Shown here: piece after piece, positions 24,745 through 34,548 of the stretch
Layout of the letters: each line of letters begins with the position of its first letter
Numbering within the stretch: the first letter of the stretch is position 1
Assembly (NCBI GenBank): GCA_937873135.1
Contig: CALMVQ010000276.1
Coordinates: 1-49,363, forward strand
DNA length: 49,363 nt
Source of the DNA: an uncultured Scytonema sp.
Lineage (GTDB): Bacteria > Cyanobacteriota > Cyanobacteriia > Cyanobacteriales > Nostocaceae
Direction of reading: 5' to 3'
Translations under genes and position numbers: made by a program
The notes under the pieces: generated by a model
The model's input: only the letters and a program-made list of their open reading frames with translations
What the model was told of the DNA's origin: nothing
The model's database searches: none

Positions 24745-24921
24745 ACCGTTCGATTCAGGAAGAAGCAGAGGCAAGGGCAGAGGCAAGAAAACAGAGAGAG
24801 ATTGCCAGTAATTCTTTACTTTGAAGGTTTTCCAATTGAAGCTATTGCTCGTATTACCGGATTGTTGATCGAAGAAGTCCAACAACTTCAACAACAACTC
24901 AACGAGTCTGCAGAAAGTTAA
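24745..24921 (+). pseudogene. Second copy of the Rpn gene tail
   Basis: This part of the downstream 205-bp repeat encodes EEAEARAEARKQREIAS and, shifted, the EGFPIEAIARITGLLIEEVQ tail, with no nuclease core before it. It has no start of its own and is a duplicated fragment. Confidence 0.85.
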
Positions 24922-24990
24922 GTTTAGGAGATGTGCGGGAAGATAGTCGTGAAGATACGGCACAATTATCGCATATTACGGAGAGACATA

Positions 24991-25173
24991 ATGCAGGAAT
25001 CCACCGTTTATCGTTCAATCTGGAGAGAGGCTGAGGAAGAAAAGACACGGGCGATCGCTATCAATCTCTTGCGTAGAGGAGTGGCGATCAACATTATTGC
25101 CCCTTCCACGGGCTTATCGATTGAGGAAGTGCAACAACTTCAGCAGCAACTGAATGAGTCTCCACAAAATTAG
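24991..25173 (+). pseudogene. Third Rpn-type C-terminal tail (diverged, in frame)
   Basis: RRDIMQESTVYRSIWREAEE, then EKTRAIAINLLRRGVAINII, then GLSIEEVQQLQQQLNESP. It matches the region from RKDIMQESVIYRSIQEEAEA onward of the Rpn gene at 23208, but is clearly diverged and has no frameshift. It lacks the nuclease domain and looks like the 3' end of another Rpn gene left after recombination. Confidence 0.75.
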
Positions 25174-25214
25174 TTGGTAATATTGAAAGTACTGCCGTTT
25201 GTCTCAACAAATGC

Positions 25215-25415
25215 ATGACCATTAACATCCCAATTGACGAAGCTTTAATCCAAGAAGCCAAAGCCTTAGGAAATCAACAAACTGAACGTGATGTCGTCGA
25301 AGAAGCATTGCGTGAGTATGTCCAACGTCGTAAGCAACTTTTGATACTTGATTTGTTTGGGACAATTGACTACGATGCGGATTATAATTACAAACAGCAA
25401 CGACAACAGTCATGA
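25215..25415 (+). CDS. vapB: VapB-type antitoxin
   Basis: A 66-residue protein: MTINIPIDEALIQEAKALGN, then VVEEALREYVQRRKQLLILD and LFGTIDYDADYNYK. This is the VapB / DUF2191 ribbon-helix-helix type with the C-terminal toxin-binding LFGxIDYDxDYD motif. The stop overlaps the toxin start (ATGA). Confidence 0.92.
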   Translation: MTINIPIDEALIQEAKALGNQQTERDVVEEALREYVQRRKQLLILDLFGTIDYDADYNYKQQRQQS

Positions 25416-25813
25416 GAGTTGTTGTAGACACTTCTGTTTGGTCATTAGCACTGCGACGAAATACGACCTCAGAAGCAAAGCCTATTGTCAATCTGTTATG
25501 CGATTTAATTACTAATGACCAAGTTGCTTTATTGGGAGCTGTTCGGCAAGAGGTGCTTTCAGGCATCCGTTATGTTGAGCAGTTTACTCGTCTGAAAGAC
25601 TACCTTCATGCTTTTCCCAATATAGAGTTAACTTCCGTTGACTACGAATTAGCAGCAGAATTTTACAACACCTGTCGCACAAATGGTGTTCAAGGAGCAA
25701 ACACGGATTTTTTAATTTGTGCTGTTGCTCATCGCCGTGCTTACAGCATTCTAACCGCAGATAAAGATTTTGAGGGTTTCCAGGCGTATGTTCCTATTGT
25801 TTTATTGAATTAG
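25412..25813 (+). CDS. vapC: VapC-type PIN ribonuclease toxin
   Basis: 133 residues: MRVVVDTSVWSLALRRNT (first PIN Asp in VDTSVW), GAVRQEVLSGIR (catalytic Glu), GANTDFLICAVAHRRAYSIL (Asp pair region) and TADKDFEGF (last Asp). All four acidic positions of the PIN active site are visible, so it should be an active endoribonuclease, kept in check by the overlapping vapB. Intact, unlike the two other PIN-type genes nearby. Confidence 0.92.
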   Translation: MRVVVDTSVWSLALRRNTTSEAKPIVNLLCDLITNDQVALLGAVRQEVLSGIRYVEQFTRLKDYLHAFPNIELTSVDYELAAEFYNTCRTNGVQGANTDFLICAVAHRRAYSILTADKDFEGFQAYVPIVLLN

Positions 25814-25818
25814 GACGG

Positions 25819-25947
25819 ATGGTTTTTGGTGTTAAAGTCAGCAATGGTGAAGTTCATTGTCAAGGCGTTCTTGGAAGTTACCTGTTACTCCTCAAAAATA
25901 GGGCGATTACCATTAATGCTGATTGGGACATATTTGTGTCAGAGTGA
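25819..25947 (+). CDS. Possible 42-aa protein or gene fragment
   Basis: MVFGVKVSNGEVHCQGVLGS..., ending NADWDIFVSE. It begins just after vapC on the same strand. No clear RBS and no recognised family. The composition looks coding; it may be the remnant of a longer gene. Confidence 0.3.
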   Translation: MVFGVKVSNGEVHCQGVLGSYLLLLKNRAITINADWDIFVSE

Positions 25948-25994
25948 GGCAGAAATTAAACGTGAGTATCTATCAGAAAATTAGAGTGGGCAGA

Positions 25995-26028
25995 AGATCC
26001 CCGACTTCGTAAAAGTTGTCGGGGATCT
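25995..26028. terminator. AGATCCCCGAC hairpin between vapC and chlH
   Basis: AGATCCCCGAC and GTCGGGGATCT form an 11-bp stem around TTCGTAAAAGTT. It lies 12 bp after the end of chlH (minus strand), between convergent genes, and is followed by TTTGTG on the plus strand. The same 34-nt element occurs at 46613-46646 and, inverted, at 48038-48071. Likely a bidirectional terminator that also behaves as a dispersed repeat. Confidence 0.75.
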
Positions 26029-26039
26029 TTGTGAGGTTT

Positions 26040-29000
26040 CTACTCAACTCCCTCAATACGATCTTCAACTTCCTGATACAACTCACGCAGCAATTGCAAG
26101 TTGTTCTCACTTGTTTCCCAGTAACCGCGTCCATTGACTTCCAGCAAAGTGGAGACAATTTTGCGGAAGGAATGGGGGTTGAGATTCATTAGGCGATCGC
26201 GCATAGCTTCATCCTGAATAAACGTGGTGTTGGTATCCTCGTAAACCCAGTTATCAACAGCATCCGCAGTTGCACTCCAACCCATTGTATTGACTAAACG
26301 CTTCGAGAGTTCTCGCACACCTTCATAACCATGATTCAGCATTCCCTCGTACCACTTGGGATTCAACAACTTAGTACGGCTGTCCAAACGCACGGTTTCT
26401 GATAGTGTACGCACTTGAGCGTTAGCTGTGGTGGTGTCGGCAATGTAGGATGCTGGTTTTTTACCATCACCCCGCAAACTGGCGACAAGTTTGGTGGGAT
26501 CGGAGTCGAAGTAGTGAGAAACATCCGTCAAGCTAATCTCGGAAGAATCGAGATTTTGGAAAGTAACTTCAGCAGTTTTGAGAGTCGTTTCAAAAATCTG
26601 CCGCGATTGTTCCATCGTACCGGGGGTATCGCTACTAAAGGCAAAAGATTTCCGCGTCAGGTACATTTCCTGCAACTCGGCTTCACTTTCCCAAGTGCTG
26701 TTTTCCACTGCCAAGTTGATATTGGAGGAGTAGGAACCAGAAGCATTAGAGAAGACACGAGTTGCTGCTTGGCGCAGGTTGATCCCCATTGCCTCTGCTT
26801 GTTCAAGCGCGTGTTTACGAACATAGTTCATCGATGGCGGTTCATCTGCTTCCGCAGCCATCTTCACTGCTTGATCCAGCAGATTCATTTGGTTAATAAA
26901 CAAATCGCGGAAGACGCCAGAACAGTTGATTACCACATCAACACGCGGACGTCCCAATTCTTCCAAAGAAATTAATTCCAACTTGTTCACTCGTCCCAAC
27001 GCATCCGAAACCGGACGTACTCCTACCATCCACATCACCTGTGCTAGGGATTCGCCGTAAGTTTTGATGTTATCAGTACCCCAAAGGACAAAAGCAATGG
27101 TTTCGGGATACCTGCCACCATTTTCTGACTTATGCCGTGCCAAAAGTTTGTCTACGACGATTTTGGCTGATTGCACAGCCGCAGTCGTGGGGATGGATTG
27201 GGGATCGAGGGCATGGATATTCTTACCTGTCGGTAACACATCTGGGTTGCGGATGGGATCACCACCCGGTCCTGGTAAGATGTATTCACCTTCCAACCCT
27301 TTGAGTAATGCACCCAGTTCGTTGTCAGCACAAACTTGCTCCAAGCAGAAATCCAAATACTCAAAGAGACTTTGGATTTTAGCTTTTGGGTTCTGCATTT
27401 GGGAATTAGAATCCAAAATCGGAAATCCTAAATCCAAAATTGCTTGCACCCAAGGTTCTTTTTTACCCATGTTAAAGAAGGTAGAGACGCGCCATGTCGT
27501 GTCACCAGAAACACGTCCCTCAGCATCAGTTTGTTCATGTACAAGGGTGGAAACTGCTACGCGGGTTGCATTCGTGATATCTTGCAGCAGTTGGACATCT
27601 TCTAAAATGCCTTTGTCGTTGTTGTGGTAAATCTCATCAATGTCGCGTCCGATACTGTTAGCAATTAGTCGGAGTAGACTGGGAATTTCTTCCTCTGAAC
27701 GATCTAAGCTGGCAATATTAACGAGTGTAGCGATTGCTTCTTCTGCACTAGGAGGCTTTCCAACTACGTGTAATCCACATGGCAGGAGTCGCGATTCTAT
27801 CTCCATCAGCTTACAGTATACCATGCCAACAACAGTATCCCGCTCTTCAGCAGTCATGTCTTTGGCGTGTTTGTCAGCTAAGGCGATATCCTGCTCCAAG
27901 TTCACCATCCGGCATTTATCCATGATGGTATTAACAATGGGAATGCCGCGCCCAGTATCTTTCAACGTTTGGTAAGAAGCTACCAATTCGCTGAGTTCTT
28001 TCAAACCCTTGTATAAACCAGCATTTTCCGCCGGAGGAGTTAGGTAGGAAATTGTTTCCGCATAACTACGACGCTTGGCAATTGTCGCCTCACTAGGGTT
28101 ATTTGCCGCATAGTAATACAAATTGGGAATTGTCCCAATCAAGTTATCTGGATAACATTCGCCAGACATCCCCATCTGTTTCCCTGGCATAAATTCCAAG
28201 GAACCGTGAGTCCCGAAGTGCAACACTGCGTCAGCTTGCCAAATTTGTTCCAAGTAGGTGTAGTAAGCGGCAAAACCGTGATGGGGACTAGCGGAACGGG
28301 AGAACAACAGCCGCATGGGATCGCCTTCGTAACCAAATGTTGGTTGCACACCAATAAACACATTGCCAAAGTGTTTGCCGTAAATCAGCAGATTTTGCCC
28401 GTCACTATTAAGATGTCCTGGCGGTGGTCCCCAGTTTTCTTCTAATCTGTGAGAGTAGGGTGTGAGTGCTTCATATTCAGGCACTGACATCTGGTAAGCA
28501 ACATTCAATTCCGGACTACTGTACTGCGCCTGGGCGTCGTGGATGACTTGTTCCATTAAGTCTTTGGGACTTTCTGGTAATTCGTCTAAGTCATACCCAT
28601 TATTCTTGAGGGCTTTCATCACCTCATAAATGGAACCGAAAACATCCAAGTAGGCAGCAGTGCCGACGTTACCTTTATCTGGTGGGAAGCTAAAAACCGT
28701 GATGGCAACTTTCTTATGTAGCTTGGGCTTGCGACGCAAGTTAGCCCATTTCAGAGCGCGTTGGGCAACAGCTTCAATGCGATCTTGCAAAGCGATCGCT
28801 CTCCCTGTTGCTCCGTCTCTTCCTGATAAAATAATTGGTTCAATCGCCCCATCCAATTCCGGAATCGCAATTTGTAACGCCACTTGAATTGGGTGTAACC
28901 CCAAATCGCTATCAATCCATTCTTCCGTTGTTTGGAAGACTAGAGGCAGTGCTACCATATAAGGACGATTCAAGCGCTGGAGAGCCTCAATTGCCTTAGG

Positions 29001-30095
29001 ATGATCTTGACGTGCCGGCCCACCTACTAAGGCAAATCCAGTAAGCGAAATCACTGCATCCACTCGCGATATGCCTGCTTTTGTCCCTCCTGTCAGCGTG
29101 GGAGAAAGTGAGGGAGCGGGTTCCCAGAAGTAAGCATCCACAGGTTTAGAGAAGTCCAAACCCCCTGCAAATGCGGGGATCACCCGTGCGCCCATTGCTT
29201 CTAGTTCTTGTACCATTGCCACATAGTGAGCATCATCACCCGTTACCAGGTGAGTGCGTTGCATCACTAGTCCAATACAGGGTGCTAGCGGATCTTTCAA
29301 ATCTTGGGAGATGTCCTTGCGACTCATATACCAGTTGAGGTACTCTTTCACATCCTCGAACATCGTCGGAGCTAAAGGATGCCAAATCCCCATATCGGGA
29401 TAAACAACTGGTTGTTTGTATTGTACAGACGCTAAATCTAGTGTCTGTTCACCTTTTAACACGTATTTATCAGCAAGCATCAGCAAGAAGTTTTCCAAGT
29501 TTTCTGGAGAACCACCCAGCCAATACTGAAAACTCAGCATAAAATTTCTGGCATCTTGTGCTTTCTCCATTGGCAGGAACTTCAGCACTTGCGGCAGCGT
29601 TCGCAGCAGCTTCAACATGCCATCTTGGAATCCCGCCCCTGATTTCTCCTTGCGCTTTCGCATAAACTGTGCTATTGCACTCTTCGACTGTCCCAACTGG
29701 GAAAGAGAAAAGCTGCCCATCTTGTTCAGACGCATCACTTCCGGCATTGAGGGGAAGACTACGGCTACATCCAGGCGATCGCGGTAGGGTTCTACTGCTG
29801 CTACCAATTTCTGGGCTAAGTCATCAATAAAAATCAATGAGGCGATAAAAATATTGGTACTCTCAAGGTCTCGTTTGAACTCCACATAGTTCTCTGGATC
29901 TCGGAGTTCCTCAATCAAATAACCACTAATTTCAATCGCCAGGTTCGGATTTTTTTCGTTAATCGCCCGTACCGCTTGTGATAATGCACTTTGGTACTGG
30001 GACTCTAACACGACATAGACCACCTTAATTAAACGCCGTCCGCGTAAGTTATCAGGCGTAATATGTCTAATGGTGGACTTGACGTGGGTGAACAT
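26040..30095 (-). CDS. chlH: Magnesium chelatase subunit H
   Basis: 1351 residues. Family N-terminus ([20 protein letters not shown]) and conserved blocks [60 protein letters not shown] and [20 protein letters not shown]. ChlH binds protoporphyrin IX and, with ChlI and ChlD, inserts magnesium in chlorophyll synthesis. AAAGGAG lies about 10 nt before the ATG. It is some 20 residues longer than the usual length I know. Two non-family segments explain this: [17 protein letters not shown] near residue 330 and [15 protein letters not shown] near 895, the second coded by the AATCCAAAATC-type intergenic repeat. Both keep the frame. A 108-bp fragment of this gene lies at 17787-17894. Confidence 0.97.
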   Translation of the reverse strand: MFTHVKSTIRHITPDNLRGRRLIKVVYVVLESQYQSALSQAVRAINEKNPNLAIEISGYLIEELRDPENYVEFKRDLESTNIFIASLIFIDDLAQKLVAAVEPYRDRLDVAVVFPSMPEVMRLNKMGSFSLSQLGQSKSAIAQFMRKRKEKSGAGFQDGMLKLLRTLPQVLKFLPMEKAQDARNFMLSFQYWLGGSPENLENFLLMLADKYVLKGEQTLDLASVQYKQPVVYPDMGIWHPLAPTMFEDVKEYLNWYMSRKDISQDLKDPLAPCIGLVMQRTHLVTGDDAHYVAMVQELEAMGARVIPAFAGGLDFSKPVDAYFWEPAPSLSPTLTGGTKAGISRVDAVISLTGFALVGGPARQDHPKAIEALQRLNRPYMVALPLVFQTTEEWIDSDLGLHPIQVALQIAIPELDGAIEPIILSGRDGATGRAIALQDRIEAVAQRALKWANLRRKPKLHKKVAITVFSFPPDKGNVGTAAYLDVFGSIYEVMKALKNNGYDLDELPESPKDLMEQVIHDAQAQYSSPELNVAYQMSVPEYEALTPYSHRLEENWGPPPGHLNSDGQNLLIYGKHFGNVFIGVQPTFGYEGDPMRLLFSRSASPHHGFAAYYTYLEQIWQADAVLHFGTHGSLEFMPGKQMGMSGECYPDNLIGTIPNLYYYAANNPSEATIAKRRSYAETISYLTPPAENAGLYKGLKELSELVASYQTLKDTGRGIPIVNTIMDKCRMVNLEQDIALADKHAKDMTAEERDTVVGMVYCKLMEIESRLLPCGLHVVGKPPSAEEAIATLVNIASLDRSEEEIPSLLRLIANSIGRDIDEIYHNNDKGILEDVQLLQDITNATRVAVSTLVHEQTDAEGRVSGDTTWRVSTFFNMGKKEPWVQAILDLGFPILDSNSQMQNPKAKIQSLFEYLDFCLEQVCADNELGALLKGLEGEYILPGPGGDPIRNPDVLPTGKNIHALDPQSIPTTAAVQSAKIVVDKLLARHKSENGGRYPETIAFVLWGTDNIKTYGESLAQVMWMVGVRPVSDALGRVNKLELISLEELGRPRVDVVINCSGVFRDLFINQMNLLDQAVKMAAEADEPPSMNYVRKHALEQAEAMGINLRQAATRVFSNASGSYSSNINLAVENSTWESEAELQEMYLTRKSFAFSSDTPGTMEQSRQIFETTLKTAEVTFQNLDSSEISLTDVSHYFDSDPTKLVASLRGDGKKPASYIADTTTANAQVRTLSETVRLDSRTKLLNPKWYEGMLNHGYEGVRELSKRLVNTMGWSATADAVDNWVYEDTNTTFIQDEAMRDRLMNLNPHSFRKIVSTLLEVNGRGYWETSENNLQLLRELYQEVEDRIEGVE

Positions 30096-30546
30096 GCTTG
30101 TGAGGCTCCTTTGATGCGTGTTCTCTACTTAAAAGTTCTGTATGATTGCGGGAAGCCGCCTACGGCAAAAGCCCTTCGTCCGACTTCCTTTGTTAGGGAT
30201 TCTGTGTTGTTTTTATCAGAAAATGCAGACCCAATGGAGGTTTTATCACGTATCTGACACAAAACGATATAAAAAATCAAATATTTTTTTAAAATTCGTG
30301 AACACACATAAAAGTGTACATTCATCAATTTGTAACAATAAGTTAACAATTTCCGTTGCTAATTTCCACGTATTGCCTGGTGACTGGTTATTGAGTAGAG
30401 ATAATTATCTTCCTAATTCCCCATTACTGAGTAAAGCACGATACCCATAAGCTCCTTCTTCATTCAGGCAAATAGGAACTAATATCGCTCAAAAAATGAC
30501 TATTGACAAATATTCTCCCCACGCGTTCAGCACAGCGTCTTGACAA
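30096..30546. other. Promoter region between divergent chlH and the LpxB-like gene
   Basis: AT-rich around 30260-30350. It must hold the chlH promoter on the minus strand and that of the LpxB-like gene on the plus strand, but no pair of -35/-10 boxes stands out. I see no gene or riboswitch. Confidence 0.4.
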
Positions 30547-31803
30547 ATGGCTAAAGTTGATATACTAATTCTCTCGAATGGTCCTGGAGAAGTCACAACC
30601 TGGGTGCGTCCCGTGGTGCGGGCATTGCGGCAAAACCTGGGCAATGACAGAACTCTAGTCAGGATTTCTGTCATGTTATCTCCTTGCCCCAACGCTACCG
30701 GCTTTGAAGCCGCAATTGCCCAGTCATTTCCCGAAGTAGATCGAGTGCAGTCGGCATCAGCTTTTTGGCAGTTTTTGCTTTGGGGAAAAACTTTAGACAA
30801 TTGGGACTGGCGCGATCGCGGTGTCGTATTATTTCTTGGCGGGGATCAATTTTTCCCCATTGTCATTGGCAAAAGGCTGGGTTATCGTACCGTTGTCTAC
30901 GCTGAATGGGACGCACGTTGGCATAACTTAATTGATCGTTTTGCCGTGATGAAACCCAAAGTTGCTGCCCATGTCCAACAGAAGTACGCCCACAAATTTA
31001 CAGTCGTGGGAGATTTAATGGTAGAAGCTCAGGGAGAGGGAGAAATAGTCGCAAATTCCCCCACTCCCCTCATTGGTATCCTCCCCGGATCAAAAGCGGC
31101 AAAATTGATGCAAGGAGTGCCTTTTACCTTGGCGAGTGCAGAATACGTCTACGCAAGAAAACCTGAAACTAAATTCGTGATTCCTGTTGCACCGACGTTA
31201 GATATACAAACTTTAGCTAGTTTTGCCGATCCCCAAAAAAATCCCTATATTAAAACTTTTGGTGGCGGATCTGCGACATTAGTAGAGTCTGAGTCTCCTA
31301 TCTTAAAAACAGCGACAGGTTTATCTGTGGAACTGTGGACTCAAACGCCTGCCTATGACTTATTATCCCGATGCAGTTTGTGTCTAACGACAGTGGGTGC
31401 AAACACTGCTGAACTCGGTGCTTTAGCCGTACCGATGATTGTTTTACTCCCAACCTACCAAATGGACTCAATGCGTTCTTGGGATGGTTTGCCAGGGTTG
31501 TTGGCAAATTTGCCGTTGGTGGGTTCCAGCTTTGCTAAGGTGATTAATTGGCTTGTCCTAAAACGCATAGGATTATTAGCATGGCCTAATATTTGGGCAC
31601 AAGAAATGGTTGTGCCAGAACTCGTCGGCAAACTTCAGCCGCAAGACATAGGGGAAATGGTTTTAGACTTTCTGACTCATCCAGAAAAATTGGAACAGAT
31701 CCGAACCAAGCTGCGAAGTATTCGAGGTGAAGCCGGAGCAGCTCAAAAGATAGCAGGTTTGGTTTCAGAGGTTCTGAATGAAGAGGCAGGGGGTAGGGCG
31801 TAG
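30547..31803 (+). CDS. Lipid-A-disaccharide synthase-related glycosyltransferase
   Basis: 418 residues: MAKVDILILSNGPGEVTTWV... (the SNGPGE motif of the cyanobacterial LpxB-related group), then VVLFLGGDQFFPIVIGKRLG, LIGILPGSKAAKLMQGVPFT, and CLTTVGANTAELGALAVPMI, the donor-binding region of GT19-like enzymes. The true LpxB motif set is only partly kept, and the family's acceptor is unknown; it may act in cell-envelope glycolipid synthesis. A short GEGEIVANSPTP segment near residue 165 looks like a repeat-derived insert. Divergent from chlH. Confidence 0.85.
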   Translation: MAKVDILILSNGPGEVTTWVRPVVRALRQNLGNDRTLVRISVMLSPCPNATGFEAAIAQSFPEVDRVQSASAFWQFLLWGKTLDNWDWRDRGVVLFLGGDQFFPIVIGKRLGYRTVVYAEWDARWHNLIDRFAVMKPKVAAHVQQKYAHKFTVVGDLMVEAQGEGEIVANSPTPLIGILPGSKAAKLMQGVPFTLASAEYVYARKPETKFVIPVAPTLDIQTLASFADPQKNPYIKTFGGGSATLVESESPILKTATGLSVELWTQTPAYDLLSRCSLCLTTVGANTAELGALAVPMIVLLPTYQMDSMRSWDGLPGLLANLPLVGSSFAKVINWLVLKRIGLLAWPNIWAQEMVVPELVGKLQPQDIGEMVLDFLTHPEKLEQIRTKLRSIRGEAGAAQKIAGLVSEVLNEEAGGRA

Positions 31804-31910
31804 GAGTATTTTTTTGTCTGGGTTAAAAGCTTGGCAGTCTAGACATGTGGATGACGAGGGTCATAATACTGTGTGAATCGTCGGCTATAAACTTCGTTAT
31901 TCTCCACGAA
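31804..31910. other. Short intergenic stretch
   Basis: Nothing recognisable between the end of the LpxB-like gene and the inverted-repeat element that starts at 31911. Confidence 0.4.
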
Positions 31911-32003
31911 CTGTACGTTCGCTCCTGATTGAAGGGTACGAGGAATTAAAGCCCTACTGGGTAAGGAAAAAACATAATTTTGAATCTGATTGTACGGATA
32001 CCA

Positions 32004-32162
32004 TGTAATACTTGGTAATGCTTCAGAAAGTTAGCAGTGTAATACATGGCAAAACAATTTTAGGATTTCCGTGTATTACATGGAAAAAGGAATTTATGAG
32101 CGAGCGTATTACAAGGTAAGGGCTAAAGTTGAAATCGGACTTCAATTCCGTGTGTTATTCTT
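32004..32162 (+). repeat. Left subterminal iterons (TGTAATACATGG type)
   Basis: TGTAATACTTGG (32004), TGTAATACATGG (32038), TGTATTACATGG (32072), CGTATTACAAGG (32105) and a weaker TGTGTTATTC (32151). Spacings are 34, 34, 33 and 46 bp. The sequence between them is not conserved, so these are protein-binding-site-like iterons and not a simple tandem repeat. Confidence 0.75.
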
Positions 32163-32176
32163 TATAAGTGGTAAGA

Positions 32177-33848
32177 TTATGTCGAGCTACCCACCGAATC
32201 TACCTGATAAAGGGACTCTGGCATTTTCATTAAACAAAGAATTTGTTTTTGTAGCTCAGACAAAGGTGTAATGAAGATGGTAGAATCAGGTAAAAAATAT
32301 AAAGTGAAATTACAGAAAGCTTTGAGCATTTTCTCTGCTGATGGGCGCTCAGTTTTTCGCTTTGGATTGCCATCATAAAGACCAGCTAATGACTGTTGAG
32401 TTGTCATAAGTGCCTGCCTTACGACAAATTCCATTACTGTAAATACCCGCAAAGCGATATTTAACAAGAACATCAAACCAGTGATTCGGTTTTGGTTTTG
32501 GAAGTAAATGGGTAGGGCGGGCAAACGACCACGTTTAAAACGGTGAAACCCTCGCTCCAAAAGCCATTCATCCCGGTAATACATGACAGCAAGTGATAGA
32601 CTCAGTTGAGTAATTGGCGCATTAGTGATATATAATCGCCACCCTGCCAAGGTTTCTGCTTCTTTAATGGCAGCATCTTGAAGTTGAATATGAAGTTGAA
32701 GACAAATACTGGTTACCGATTCAGTTGGAGAATTTTTTGATGGTCGTCCCCGTCCAACATGACGAGTCTGCTGAATGATTTGTTCTGTAATTCTGGTTGA
32801 GAAGAAATCTTTGACACGATAGCGCTCAAGTATATTTTCTACTTTATGAGCGAGTTGCAGTGGATCAACTCCAGGTTTGGCGGCTAATTTATTGAGAGCT
32901 GTTTGTGCACTCAAGATGCGTTGCTGTTGACCACGGATGGCAGATGCTGCAAGACTTTGGGAATACACTACCAAGTAACGTTCATGCCAACGCACCCATA
33001 AGTTGGTTTCTGGGTTTAACCAAAACTTACCTAACTCTACTTCAAAACCCTTACCCACAGCAGGTTCATCTTCATCCTGATGAGGTAAACAAATCTCCTG
33101 AATTTCTACTGGTGGGTTTAGTACCCATTGCTTAAGATATTGGGGGTGTTGTCCACTCATAGGGACAGGGAAGCAATAAATACCTCCAGAGGCTGCAATT
33201 TGAGCGCGAGTTGCAATTGAGCCTGCTTTACAATCGGCAATGAAGACGAATTTTTTATGACCAATCACTTGTGTCATTTTTTGCCAGGTGGGGAAATATA
33301 ATGGATCATCGGCTCCATTACCAGCGAGAGTGGCGCTAACCAATGGCATTCCCATTGGGTCGAGGGTTGCCAGTAATTGACGGTATTGCAATAAATCTGG
33401 ACGTCTGTCTTTGGAATAACCATAACTTAGTAGATTTTCTTCTAGTGAATCCCCTGGTTGATGATTGACACGCTTCCCTACTTGTATCCGCTCGTGCTAC
33501 AACAGTTGGTAATTCGTAGGCTCGAATCAGATGCCGTCCTAACTTTACCTCAATTTCCTGTGTTGCTTCTGATTGTTTACCTAGCTCTTCGACAACCCTT
33601 GCCAATCGGTCATCACTGGCATCTTTTTCTCCTATCGACCACCCCGTTGTTAACTCCAAAATCTTTCGGTGTGCTTCTACCCAGGATTCCACTGCACACA
33701 ACCGATGGTCTGACTGGGTAATTATGTATGTCAATAACAATACACTCAATTGACCATAACTCATGCCCTTGTGGTTTCCGTGTGGTGGTCTCAGTTTTTG
33801 GTCAATACATTTGGCTATGTCCATTTTTTTTAGCCATTCTACTATCAC
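32177..33848 (-). pseudogene. Frameshifted IS1634-like (DUF4277) transposase
   Basis: The N-terminal frame (33848-33336: EWLKKMDIAKCIDQKLRPPH, GMSYGQLSVLLLTYIIT) is the DUF4277-type start. The other frame carries the DDE body: VGKRVNHQPGDSLEENLLSY then GYSKDRRPDLLQ, FVFIADCKAGSIATRAQI, VMYYRDEWLLERGFHRFKRG (the Y(2)R/ER region) and LMFLLNIALRVFTVMEF. Homology jumps between frames near RADTSREAC / SVGKRVNHQ (about 33470), so 1 or 2 bases were gained or lost. The element is probably inactive unless frameshifting is used. Confidence 0.85.
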
Positions 33849-33857
33849 GTAAAGTCT

Positions 33858-33879
33858 GCCGGGGGAAGCTTCCCCCGGC
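33858..33879 (-). promoter_or_regulatory. Perfect 22-bp palindrome upstream of the transposase
   Basis: GCCGGGGGAAGCTTCCCCCG GC (two parts of one 22-bp palindrome), with outer TAAAG/CTTTA also able to pair. It lies 10 bp upstream of the transposase start. Insertion sequences often carry such hairpins in the leader to block transcription or translation entering from outside; that role is inferred here. Confidence 0.55.
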
Positions 33880-33968
33880 GAGCTTTACAGGAATATCATC
33901 AATCCGCTCAGAACTTATTTCCACCGTTTTGCTCCGTATTACATCGTAATTTTAAAGGAGATCCAAAT

Positions 33969-34062
33969 AAAAAAATACCCAACAATAACTAGTTGGTGTA
34001 CGAGTTGACGCGTAGGGGGTCGTCCCAGCCCTTTGGGCTGGGACAAGGTTGGGTATTTTTTT
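33969..34062. terminator. Long nested hairpin with A- and T-runs on both sides
   Basis: The outer arms AAAAAAATACCCAAC (33969-33983) and GTTGGGTATTTTTTT (34048-34062) are perfectly complementary over 15 bp. Inside, GTCCCAGCCC-TTT-GGGCTGGGAC (34022-34044) forms a second perfect 10-bp hairpin. Both ends look like strong intrinsic terminators, one per strand. It could also be a small structured RNA of about 95 nt. Confidence 0.7.
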
Positions 34063-34111
34063 TCTTGTAAGTGCCTAACCCTTGATTGTGATCTTTCAGA
34101 TGTAATATGAA

Positions 34112-34290
34112 GAATTACATCAAGGGCATATTTACTCGCTTTCGCCTCTAATTCCTGTCATGTCTTACACGGAAATACCCGACCTCCCTTCTTACCGTGT
34201 CATACACCGTTAAGCGGGTAAACCCTTCCCAAGTATTACACGGCATCACCACTATCAGATCCAGAATCACGTTGAAACCTTACACAGTAC
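34112..34290 (-). repeat. Right subterminal iterons (inverted GTGTAATAC type)
   Basis: Plus-strand cores GAATTACA (34112), GTCTTACA (34162), GTCATACA (34199), GTATTACA (34233) and a CTTACACA at about 34279. On the minus strand these read CCGTGTAATACTTGG, CCGTGTAAGACATG and similar. Spacings are about 50, 37, 34 and 45 bp. They mirror the left array. Confidence 0.65.
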
Positions 34291-34548
34291 GGTATTAATT
34301 CCTCGTACCTTCAAAAATGAGCGAACGTACAGCACGAAGAATTAACCGTTGTCCAAAGATGTAGAGAAATAATCTCTGAGTGGTTAAAAGACATTATTTC
34401 AAGGGTTTCAGCCTATGTTATTTCCTTAACCGAGCAGTATTGAGTGCTGTCGGGTCATTTTCTCATACATCAGTCTAAACTCCAGATTTCAACTCCGCCA
34501 AATTCAGTAATTACACGACAAATAAATGTATAATATATTATAGTGGAT

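Larger units (their letters stand above)
23815..24949 (+). repeat. 205-bp direct repeats flanking a DUF433/DUF5615 segment
   Basis: 23815-24019 and 24745-24949 differ at one base only (C 24011, A 24941). They hold the Rpn gene tail and 28 bp after it. The 725 bp between them carry the DUF433 and DUF5615 genes. This layout fits a duplication or a homologous recombination or insertion event; a circular intermediate could be excised by recombination between the repeats. Confidence 0.95.
31911..34332. mobile_element. Candidate 2.4-kb transposable element with imperfect inverted ends
   Basis: The left end (31911-31949, CTGTACGTTCGCTC...GAAGGGTACGAGGAATTAA) is repeated in inverted form at 34295-34332 with about 34 of 39 positions equal. 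Inside each end is an array of GTGTAATACATGG-like motifs spaced about 34 bp apart, oriented inward on both sides. The centre holds a frameshifted IS1634-like transposase. This looks like a transposon with subterminal transposase-binding sites, or an IS1634 copy inserted in a repeat-bounded element. I found no clear target-site duplication. Confidence 0.55.

Noticed and set aside
26415-28887. Several plus-strand open frames inside chlH
   Set aside because: They are antisense to a well-supported 1351-residue gene and show no family motifs.
32004-32162. CRISPR-like direct repeats with about 34-bp period
   Set aside because: Only 12-bp motifs are shared, they degenerate, and a mirrored array exists at the other end of the element; this fits protein-binding iterons.
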